NCBI GenBank assembly: GCA_903830915.1
Contig: CAIKVR010000105.1
Span: 1-35,655, forward strand
DNA length: 35,655 bases
Source: an uncultured Bacteroidales bacterium
GTDB taxonomy: Bacteria > Bacteroidota > Bacteroidia > Bacteroidales > Paludibacteraceae
Direction: 5' to 3'
The first letter of the stretch is position 1, and the number at the start of each line of letters is the position of its first letter. The notes under the pieces are model-generated. The model did not search any database, was not told the origin of the DNA, and worked only from the letters and a program-made list of their open reading frames with translations. Both the position numbers and the translations under genes were made by a program. Positions 25,392 through 31,791 of this stretch are shown in pieces.

Positions 25392-26714
25392 TTATTCCTC
25401 TTTCTGAATTTTCTTTACATACAAATCATGCAATTCCTTTGCTTTATCAATACAACGCTGATTTTCTTTATCAATCAATCGTGAATCAAGTTTGGGGATA
25501 TAAATAATAGTACCTGAAGGAATTTTATTTGGATCGGAAACTTTTTCACGGTTTGCTTCGTAAATATACACCCAAAAATCTTTCAATCCATAATATTTTT
25601 TGGCTAAATTGGTCAACCGACTTCCTGAATGGGTGGTTTCAGTCGCAATTATTTCGGTGTAATTTCGCGGACTATCAAACAACAATTGCAAACTATCAAC
25701 TGGTGGAATGTCTTCCTCTTCAATTGTATCCACAGCTGAAGTATCTTTAGGAATTACCACTGTTACAGGCACATCCAGTTTCTTTGGTTTGGCAACAAAC
25801 AATTGTGATACTGATTTGGTCAAATCAGTAGTTGAATTTGACACATTATTACCAAAAGATATTATCATTCTCTTTGCCGGAGGATAAAGATAAAATATAC
25901 TTGTACCAGCTCCTAACAGTACTATTATGCAGATTATTAAAACCAACCAACCTGTTTTTTTCTTATTCTTACGTGGTACGAAAGTTGGAACAAAAGTTTC
26001 TTCTGTATTTAATTCTTCAACTGTTTCTTCAATAACTATAACGGGAATTTCGACATGTTCTTCTTTTTGCTCTTCAACTACGGATTTTGGAGAAAAAACT
26101 TCTGATTTTGGTTCTTCTTTTATCTCAACTTCTTCAACTTGAAATTCATAATCAGGAATCTGAATTTTTTCTTCATGCACTTGATGCGGAATTTCTTCTG
26201 ATGTTTCGTTGATATTTTCCACAACAACTTCCTGAATATCATTCTGTAATTCAGCAGTTTGATGATTCGACTGCAAATTCATTATTTCAGCCAAAATATC
26301 TTTTATTTCACTTGCCTGTTCGTTCAGTGTTCTGAGCGGATCCATTGTTTCAGTTTCCTTTTGTATAGGCTCTATCTGCACAGGAGTATCTCTACCAATC
26401 TGTACAGCTTCCAAATGACCAAAAGGTTCATTAATTAAATCCCGTAAATTGTTATCAGGCGTAAAGTTAACCTTATAGTAACCTGCCAAAATAATATCTT
26501 CACCTGTCTGTACATTTACACTTTTTCGTGGTTCGTTCCAATGTAGTTTAAACGTACCAAAGTTTTTAATTTTCACTGAATCACCCGACATTAAAGCTTC
26601 CTCGATGGTGCTAATCATCACTTTCAGAAATTCTTCTGAAGCTCGTTTGCTTACCGATGCTTTTAAGGCAACGATATCAATAATCTCCTGCGATGAAAGT
26701 TTTTCCTTACTCAT
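25392..26714 (-). CDS. HU-transmembrane-LysM fusion protein
   Basis: A 440-residue protein combining parts that normally lie in different compartments. Residues 1-93 are an HU/IHF-type DNA-binding domain (MSKEKLSSQEIIDIVALKAS, VKIKNFGTFKLHWNEPRKSV, VNFTPDNNLRDLIN). Residues 100-245 are an acidic, Glu-rich linker. RKNKKK (248-253) precedes a single membrane helix at 255-277 (GWLVLIICIIVLLGAG). A Thr/Ser-rich stretch follows, then a LysM-like domain at about 355-409 (LTNLAKKYYGLKDFWVYIYE, IPSGTIIYIPKL). The basic flank predicts N-terminus inside and C-terminus in the periplasm, so one molecule could hold DNA and peptidoglycan at once. It overlaps the upstream HU gene by eight bases. Domain calls are firm; tethering is inference. 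Regulation of the linker or cleavage cannot be judged. Confidence 0.85.
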   Translation of the reverse strand: MSKEKLSSQEIIDIVALKASVSKRASEEFLKVMISTIEEALMSGDSVKIKNFGTFKLHWNEPRKSVNVQTGEDIILAGYYKVNFTPDNNLRDLINEPFGHLEAVQIGRDTPVQIEPIQKETETMDPLRTLNEQASEIKDILAEIMNLQSNHQTAELQNDIQEVVVENINETSEEIPHQVHEEKIQIPDYEFQVEEVEIKEEPKSEVFSPKSVVEEQKEEHVEIPVIVIEETVEELNTEETFVPTFVPRKNKKKTGWLVLIICIIVLLGAGTSIFYLYPPAKRMIISFGNNVSNSTTDLTKSVSQLFVAKPKKLDVPVTVVIPKDTSAVDTIEEEDIPPVDSLQLLFDSPRNYTEIIATETTHSGSRLTNLAKKYYGLKDFWVYIYEANREKVSDPNKIPSGTIIYIPKLDSRLIDKENQRCIDKAKELHDLYVKKIQKEE

Positions 26715-26997
26715 TGTGTGGCAGTTCTTTAAGTTTATCTTTCAGAATATTGCTTTGTTTGAAATTCACAACTAATTTTGGGGGAACAAGTGTTCGGATT
26801 TGAGTGGCAGGATGAACCGATAGCCGTTCTTCCTTTTTACGCACTTCAAAATTTCCAAAACTCTGAAAACCAATAGTTTTACCTTCCACCAGCAATTCAT
26901 TGCAGGTAGAAACCGTTTTCTCCAGTAAATCCTCCACGAGCGATTTCGGGGCATTCATCTTGGCTGCCATTGCGGCAATTAATTCTTTGTGATTCAT
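26707..26997 (-). CDS. HU/IHF-family DNA-binding protein
   Basis: A 96-residue DNA-binding protein of the HU/IHF family, with the usual length (about 90-100) and pattern: MNHKELIAAMAAKMNAPKSL with dimer helices, TIGFQSFGNFEVRKKEERLS, then the arm region HPATQIRTLVPPKLVVNFKQ and a C-terminal helix. HU proteins bend DNA and compact the nucleoid. The arm has a Pro-Pro before KLVVNF, where standard HU has other residues, so its DNA contacts may differ. Its stop overlaps the start of the HU-LysM gene (ATGAGTAA), which suggests translational coupling and possible heterodimers. It is 108 bases downstream of rimO across a repeat-filled spacer. Confidence 0.88.
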   Translation of the reverse strand: MNHKELIAAMAAKMNAPKSLVEDLLEKTVSTCNELLVEGKTIGFQSFGNFEVRKKEERLSVHPATQIRTLVPPKLVVNFKQSNILKDKLKELPHNE

Positions 26998-27011
26998 AAT
27001 ATAATTGTTTG

Positions 27012-27105
27012 AAAGTTCATAAAGTCAAAAGTTCATAAAGTTAGAATAAAAGTTGAATGCTAAAAAAGTTACTTTATAAACTTTCAACTTTAAATACTTT
27101 GAAAC
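27012..27105. repeat. Direct and inverted spacer repeat between HU and rimO
   Basis: AAAGTTCATAAAGT occurs at 27012-27025 and again at 27028-27041. Inverted words such as ACTTTATAAACTTTCAACTTT follow at about 27070-27090. The layout, direct copies on one side and inverted copies ending at the next stop codon, is the same as in the 8401-8470 spacer. Confidence 0.75.
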
Positions 27106-28410
27106 TTATTCCCCGTACAAATCAAAATCCGTAGCATCGGTAATTTTTGCCTGATAGAACTCACCCACCTTCACTCCTATAGTAGAAACTGGAATCAACA
27201 CTTCAGGGTCAACTTCAGGTGAATCAAACTCAGTCCGTCCCACAAAATAATCATCTTCTTTCCTGTCAATAATCACTTTCAACGTTTGTCCAATCTTTTT
27301 GCGGTTTATCTCATCCGAAATTTTCTGTTGAATAGCCATCACTTCAGCCACGCGCTGTTCCTTAACATCCTGTGGTATATTGTCTTCGTAGTAATTGTAA
27401 GCATAAGTACTCTCTTCATTCGAAAACGCAAAAGCTCCCAGGCGCTCAAAGCGCATATCCCGGATAAATTCTTTCAACTCTTCAACATCAGCCTCCGTTT
27501 CACCCGGATGCCCGAGCAGCATGGTGGTACGCAGGTGAATTCCGGGTACTTTTTCCCTTATTTTTTTCAGCAAATCAATGGTCTTTCCTTTGGTTATTTC
27601 GCGTCGCATTTTCCGCAACATTGGGTTTGAAATATGCTGCAGGGCAATATCAAGGTAATTACACACATTTTCTCTTTCGCGCATCACCTGCAGAATTCCA
27701 TCCGGAAAATGCGAAGGATAAGCATAATGCAACCTCAACCATTCCACTCCGTTGATATCCGACAAACGGCTTATCAGTTCCGGCAATTTCTGTGTTTTAT
27801 ATTTATCAAGGCCGTAGGAAGATAAATCCTGCGCCACGACCTGAAACTCCTTCACACCCTGAGCAACCAGCCCTTTTACCTCATTTTCAATATCATCCAT
27901 CGAACGGGAACGATGCTTGCCCGTAATTACCGGTATGGCACAATACGAACAGGTGCGGTTACAACCTTCAGAAATTTTGAGATAAGCATAATGTCCCGGA
28001 GTAGTTAGCGTACGCTCCAATCGTAAATCAGCGCGGTATTCCTGTCCAATTTCTTTCAGAATGTCGGTATAATTGAATTTTCCGTAAAACTTATCCACTT
28101 CCGGAATTTCAACGCTCAAGTCTTTCATGTAACGTTCTGATAAGCAGCCCATCACAAAAAGTTTCTGTATCTTTTCTTGTTTACGCAAATCGGCAAATTG
28201 CAAGATAGTGTTGATGCTTTCCTCTTTCGCATCACCAATAAATCCGCAGGTATTTACTATTACTATCTCACCATCGGGATTTGCCGCATCGTGCCTTACT
28301 TTGTAACCCAACGCATCAAACTGACGCATCAACTGCTCAGAATCAACCAGATTTTTGGAACAACCCATTGTCACTACATCAACCGTTCCCTTTATATTTT
28401 TCTTAGCCAT
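27106..28410 (-). CDS. rimO: Ribosomal protein S12 methylthiotransferase RimO
   Basis: A radical-SAM enzyme that adds a methylthio group to an aspartate of ribosomal protein S12. The 434-residue protein has the N-terminal methylthiotransferase domain with cluster cysteines Cys17 (MGCSKN), Cys55 (NTCGF) and Cys89 (MGCLSERY), the radical-SAM motif CNRTCSYC with Cys150, Cys154 and Cys157, and a C-terminal TRAM domain (about 370-434). All six cluster ligands are present. The MGCSKNLVDSE opening and GHPGET block fit RimO rather than MiaB. The start codon is three bases beyond the ftsY stop, so the two are almost certainly co-transcribed, an order common in Bacteroidota. Confidence 0.95.
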   Translation of the reverse strand: MAKKNIKGTVDVVTMGCSKNLVDSEQLMRQFDALGYKVRHDAANPDGEIVIVNTCGFIGDAKEESINTILQFADLRKQEKIQKLFVMGCLSERYMKDLSVEIPEVDKFYGKFNYTDILKEIGQEYRADLRLERTLTTPGHYAYLKISEGCNRTCSYCAIPVITGKHRSRSMDDIENEVKGLVAQGVKEFQVVAQDLSSYGLDKYKTQKLPELISRLSDINGVEWLRLHYAYPSHFPDGILQVMRERENVCNYLDIALQHISNPMLRKMRREITKGKTIDLLKKIREKVPGIHLRTTMLLGHPGETEADVEELKEFIRDMRFERLGAFAFSNEESTYAYNYYEDNIPQDVKEQRVAEVMAIQQKISDEINRKKIGQTLKVIIDRKEDDYFVGRTEFDSPEVDPEVLIPVSTIGVKVGEFYQAKITDATDFDLYGE

Positions 28411-28413
28411 TAA

Positions 28414-29364
28414 TCAACTAAACAATGATTCAACAAATTCTTTCCGGTCGAAAACCTGCAAGTGTTCAATTCCTTCACCCAGTCCGATATATTTTACCGG
28501 AATTTTGAATTGATCGGAAATTCCTATCACAACCCCGCCTTTAGCCGTTCCGTCTAGTTTGGTAATTGCCAATGCTGTAACTTCGGTAGCTATGGTAAAC
28601 TGTTTAGCCTGTTCAAATGCATTTTGTCCGGTAGAACCATCGAGCACGAGTAATACTTCGTGAGGTGCATCCGATACAACCTTCTGCATCACATTTTTAA
28701 TCTTGGTCAACTCGTTCATCAGATTTATTTTGTTGTGAAGTCGACCGGCTGTATCAATAATCACCACATCAGCATCATTTGCTTTTCCTGAAGCAATGGC
28801 ATCGTAAGCCACTGAAGCCGGATCAGAACCCATTTTTTGTTTGATAACCGGCACACCTGCGCGCTCACCCCATATAACCAACTGATCGACAGCAGCTGCC
28901 CGGAAAGTATCGGCTGCACCCAGATAAACTTTCTTACCGGCTTTGGTAAACTGGTGGGCAAGCTTTCCGATGGTAGTGGTTTTTCCAACACCATTCACAC
29001 CCACCACCATGATTACGTATGGTTTGGAAGGTAAAGGTGCATCAAAATCGGCAAGTGAATCGGAATTATTCTCAGCCAGCAGAGAAGCAATTTCATCTTT
29101 CAGAATTACATTCAGTTCAGTTGTATTTACATATTTATCCTGAGCCACTCGTTTTTCAATGCGCTCAATAATCCGCAGGGTGGTTTCAACACCCACATCA
29201 GAAGTTATCAGTACTTCTTCGAGGTTATCAAGCACTTCATCATCTACCTTCGACTTTCCGGCTACAGCACGCGAAAGTTTCGAAAATACACTTTCCTTGG
29301 TTTTTGATAATCCCTGATCAAGAGTTTCCTTTTTTTCCTTACTAAAAAAATTAAATAGTCCCAT
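28414..29364 (-). CDS. ftsY: Signal recognition particle receptor FtsY
   Basis: The membrane-associated GTPase that receives ribosome-nascent-chain complexes from the signal recognition particle (Ffh) and delivers them to the Sec translocon. The 316-residue protein has the NG domain only, with a short N-terminal segment (MGLFNFFSKEKKE) that can act as an amphipathic membrane hook. Motifs are P-loop GVNGVGKTT (122-130), DTFRAAAVDQL, DTAGRLHNK and TKLDGTAKGG. Family members with long acidic N-terminal domains exist in other phyla; the short form is normal in Bacteroidota. It is the first gene of the ftsY-rimO-HU-HU/LysM unit, with a promoter predicted upstream. Confidence 0.96.
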   Translation of the reverse strand: MGLFNFFSKEKKETLDQGLSKTKESVFSKLSRAVAGKSKVDDEVLDNLEEVLITSDVGVETTLRIIERIEKRVAQDKYVNTTELNVILKDEIASLLAENNSDSLADFDAPLPSKPYVIMVVGVNGVGKTTTIGKLAHQFTKAGKKVYLGAADTFRAAAVDQLVIWGERAGVPVIKQKMGSDPASVAYDAIASGKANDADVVIIDTAGRLHNKINLMNELTKIKNVMQKVVSDAPHEVLLVLDGSTGQNAFEQAKQFTIATEVTALAITKLDGTAKGGVVIGISDQFKIPVKYIGLGEGIEHLQVFDRKEFVESLFS

Positions 29365-29365
29365 T

Positions 29366-29410
29366 TATTTCAATTCACAATTTACAATTAATAATTCATA
29401 ATTAGCACAT
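29366..29410. repeat. AT-rich word repeat upstream of ftsY
   Basis: CAATTCACAATTTACAATT followed by AATAATTCATAATTA. It is the same diverged-word class seen in the bat operon spacers, on the leader side of ftsY. Confidence 0.55.
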
Positions 29411-29424
29411 TATAAATTAGCTTA

Positions 29425-29458
29425 CAAAATTAAACCTTTTTTTTGAGCAAACCGCAAA
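29425..29458 (-). promoter_or_regulatory. Promoter of the ftsY operon
   Basis: On the minus strand, TTTG at 29458-29455 and TAATTTTG at 29432-29425 are 22 bases apart. The -7 box matches TANNTTTG exactly. The leader would be about 50 bases. Confidence 0.5.
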
Positions 29459-29491
29459 AAAATTCCTTTCATTTAGGAAAATGAAAGGATT
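29453..29491 (-). terminator. Distal terminator-like hairpin upstream of ftsY
   Basis: CCTTTCATTT (29465-29474) pairs with AAATGAAAGG (29479-29488) around AGGA; on the minus strand seven T follow. It lies about 210 bases beyond the transporter stop, just before the ftsY promoter, and may back up the nearer hairpin. Confidence 0.65.
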
Positions 29492-29613
29492 CTTTGAAAA
29501 CTTACTTTTAAAAAATCATGAAATCAACAAATTTAAGAATTTATCCTTTCAAATATTCAACCTGTAATTTTTAAGAAATTACCTTTTTAGAAATAGAAAA
29601 TGAAAATTGAATT

Positions 29614-29663
29614 CAAAAAGAAATCTTATCTTACTATATGCAAAGTGATGCAAGATTTCTTTG
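29614..29663 (-). terminator. Terminator after the POT transporter
   Basis: AAGAAATCTT (29618-29627) and AAGATTTCTT (29652-29661) are a perfect inverted pair, with an inner TGC/GCA pairing. On the minus strand a short T run follows. It lies 38 bases past the transporter stop codon. Confidence 0.65.
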
Positions 29664-29701
29664 TTTTCTAAATTTTTGATAAATGGTTGTGAATACTTTT
29701 A

Positions 29702-31249
29702 TTATTTAACTCCATGCATCAATTTCTGCAATCGTTTTGACAACAAGAACAAAATAACCGAAGCTACTCCGGCAATCACTACAAAAAGCATAAAGAAATC
29801 GTAGAGCGAAACAATCTGAATTCCAAAAATGAATTTGGGTTTTCCTGCTTCGGGATATAATCCGCTAAGCATTCCGGCAAATTTATTGGCTGTTGCCATC
29901 GACATATACCAAACACCCATCAATAATGATGCAAACCGCACAGGAGCAAGCTTATTTACCATCGAAAGTCCGATAGGTGATAGCATTAATTCGCCCATGG
30001 TATGAATGAAATACAAACCTGTAAGCCACAGAATACTTACTTTCATGCCCGGAGCTACATTTTTTACCCCGAAAGCAATGACCAGATAACCCAACGCAAG
30101 GAAAAATAATCCCATAGCCTGTTTCACGGGCGAAGCAGGGTCCATATTCTTTTTTCCAAGCCATATCCACAGGTTCGAAAACAGCATACCCAGCAATACG
30201 ATAAAAACCGGATTAAACGACTGGAAGTAACTTGCAGGCATTATCCAACCAAGAATGTTACGGTCTGTTTGCTCGTCAGCAAAATAAGTGAGCGAAGCAC
30301 CCGCCTGTTCGAACGCCGACCAAAAGAAAATAACGAAAAAGGCAATAATATAGATAACCCATATACGTTCACGCTCTATTTTTGTGAGCGATTTATCCGA
30401 AATAACGAAGGCCGGAATAATAATACACACAGAGAAAATCAATGCGCCAATCATATCAAAGTGGAAACCAAATAAGAAAATGCTGAACAAAGCTGCTGCT
30501 CCGGCTATCCATGCCACTAATTCTGTAACTTTTTGATTAAAACTCTTTGGCTCGACTGCCGTATTTTCATTTACATGATTTCCTTTCTTTCCGGTAGGTT
30601 CAACTCCCAATTGTTCACCATCAGGGCCAATCAGGAACTTACTTTTCCAACCCACAAATAAAATCAGACTGAGCATCATTCCAATAGCTGCTGCCAGAAA
30701 ACCGTATTTGAAATCAGCAGGATTGCCTGTATCACCAAAAAAACCGCAAAGCAATGGCGCAATAAATGCTCCCACGTTTACACCCATATAAAAAATGGTA
30801 TAGGCCGAGTCCAGTCTTTTGTCCCCTTTTTCGTATAAACTACCAACGATGGTGGTAATATTCGGTTTGAAAAATCCGTTTCCAAAAATCAGTGCAGCCA
30901 ATCCGGTGTACATAAACCAGCGCGCAAATTCAGCATTTTGATAATACAAAGCACTGGTAAACATAAATAATTGTCCGATAATCATCAGCACTGCTCCCCA
31001 CAGAATGGAACGTCGCATCCCGAGATAACGGTCGGCCACATAGCCACCAATAAGCGGTGTAAGGTAAACCAGTCCGGTGTAGTTACCATAAATGGCTGAA
31101 GCTAATTGCTTATCCATCAGTAATGCTTTAATCAGGTAAAGCGTGAAAATAGCCCGCATACCGTAATAGCTGAAACGCTCGGACATGGCAGTAGCAAAAA
31201 CGAAATAAAGTCCTTTTGGATGTTTTGAAGTGGATTGATTTGAACTCAT
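29702..31249 (-). CDS. POT/PTR-family proton-coupled peptide transporter
   Basis: A 515-residue inner-membrane transporter of the major facilitator superfamily, POT/PTR branch, which imports di- and tripeptides with protons. Family motifs are clear: the E-R-F-x-Y-Y-G signature in MSERFSYYGMRAIFTLYLIK (residues 18-37), GGYVADRYLGMRRSI between helices 2 and 3, and FYMGVNVGAFIAPLL (PTR2 signature FYxxxNxG). Twelve to fourteen hydrophobic segments are visible, with a polar cytoplasmic loop of about 35 residues in the middle (GEQLGVEPTGKKGNHVNENT). A promoter with an exact -7 box lies upstream. It is a single-gene unit flanked by hairpins. Peptide preference is not evident. Confidence 0.93.
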   Translation of the reverse strand: MSSNQSTSKHPKGLYFVFATAMSERFSYYGMRAIFTLYLIKALLMDKQLASAIYGNYTGLVYLTPLIGGYVADRYLGMRRSILWGAVLMIIGQLFMFTSALYYQNAEFARWFMYTGLAALIFGNGFFKPNITTIVGSLYEKGDKRLDSAYTIFYMGVNVGAFIAPLLCGFFGDTGNPADFKYGFLAAAIGMMLSLILFVGWKSKFLIGPDGEQLGVEPTGKKGNHVNENTAVEPKSFNQKVTELVAWIAGAAALFSIFLFGFHFDMIGALIFSVCIIIPAFVISDKSLTKIERERIWVIYIIAFFVIFFWSAFEQAGASLTYFADEQTDRNILGWIMPASYFQSFNPVFIVLLGMLFSNLWIWLGKKNMDPASPVKQAMGLFFLALGYLVIAFGVKNVAPGMKVSILWLTGLYFIHTMGELMLSPIGLSMVNKLAPVRFASLLMGVWYMSMATANKFAGMLSGLYPEAGKPKFIFGIQIVSLYDFFMLFVVIAGVASVILFLLSKRLQKLMHGVK

Positions 31250-31277
31250 AACTGAATAATTTTATACATAAAGTCTG

Positions 31278-31311
31278 CAAAAATATACTTTTTAAGCGGA
31301 TTTTGGGCAAA
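31278..31311 (-). promoter_or_regulatory. Promoter of the POT transporter
   Basis: On the minus strand TTTG (31311-31308) and TATTTTTG (31285-31278) are separated by 22 bases. The -7 box is an exact TANNTTTG match, 28 bases before the ATG. Confidence 0.55.
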
Positions 31312-31348
31312 AAATATGAATTCTAATCAAAAAAACTGACTGATAATT

Positions 31349-31378
31349 TTTGCAGTATTGCAAATTTGATTACTTTTG
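31349..31378 (+). promoter_or_regulatory. Promoter of the tRNA gene
   Basis: TTTG (31349-31352), 18 bases, then TACTTTTG (31371-31378), an exact TANNTTTG match. The start of transcription would fall about 30 bases before the tRNA. Confidence 0.6.
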
Positions 31379-31414
31379 CATTCGCTTTCAAAAGGAGAAA
31401 TCCTGACGAAATCC

Positions 31415-31489
31415 GGGCCTATAGCTCAGTTGGTTAGTAGCACCTGACTCATAATCAGGGGGTCACTGGTTCAAGCCCAGTTGGGCCCA
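31415..31489 (+). tRNA. tRNA with CAU anticodon (probably Ile2, possibly elongator Met)
   Basis: A complete cloverleaf can be drawn. The acceptor stem GGGCCTA pairs with TGGGCCC, the anticodon arm is CCTGA-CTCATAA-TCAGG with anticodon CAT, the variable loop has five bases, and the T arm is ACTGG-TTCAAGC-CCAGT, with A as the discriminator base. The CTCATAA loop and GGTTCAAG T-arm resemble tRNA-Ile2, whose C34 is converted to lysidine by TilS, but elongator Met cannot be excluded by eye. The D arm is one base longer than usual (GTTAGTAGC instead of GTTAGAGC), leaving only three clean D-stem pairs. CC but not CCA is encoded after the discriminator base. Confidence 0.9.
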
Positions 31490-31496
31490 CCCTTGA

Positions 31497-31532
31497 AAAG
31501 AGGTTTCACAGCAATGTGAAACCTCTTTTTTT
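31497..31532 (+). terminator. Terminator after the tRNA
   Basis: AGAGGTTTCACA, loop GCAA and TGTGAAACCTCT form a perfect 12-bp stem followed by seven T. It starts within 10 bases of the tRNA end. Confidence 0.92.
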
Positions 31533-31537
31533 GTTAT

Positions 31538-31791
31538 TCAATGATAGATTGTTATTTTAAATTCAATTGCCTACCGGCTTTAGCCGGAGTATATTGAATG
31601 ATAGATAAAAATGGCTTTAGCCAAATTAGTATCTTTGAGCTAAAGCCATTATTTGATTATATTATATTATATATGAATGGGCTTAAGCCCAATCCAATAG
31701 ATCTATTTCATACCATTTCTACTTTTAAACCTATTCCTCGGTTCAGTTTAGCCCCAGTATTACACCATGTTAGAAATAAGGCTTTGCCTTA
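31538..31791. repeat. Cluster of REP-like palindromes with GGCTT cores
   Basis: Five related palindromes fill the tRNA-mod gap. CCGGCTTTAGCCGG (31574-31587) sits inside an outer ATTCAAT/ATTGAAT pair (31561-31599). AATGGCTTTAGC (31610-31621) faces its exact reverse complement at 31639-31650, like a REPIN. TGGGCTTAAGCCCA lies at 31678-31691. AAGGCTTTGCCTT (31778-31790) overlaps the mod stop codon. AATGATAGAT is directly repeated at 31540 and 31598. Elements of this type spread through genomes with RAYT transposases; none is encoded here. The stretch contains no gene. Confidence 0.75.

Larger units (their letters stand above)
29365..29701. other. Intergenic region between ftsY and the POT transporter
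   Basis: This 337-base AT-rich gap holds no gene. It contains AATT-type repeated words (29366-29410), the predicted ftsY promoter, and two hairpins with minus-strand T runs, described separately. Confidence 0.7.

Noticed and set aside
27106-28410. MiaB rather than RimO
   Set aside because: The MGCSKNLVDSE opening and the junction with ftsY fit RimO better.
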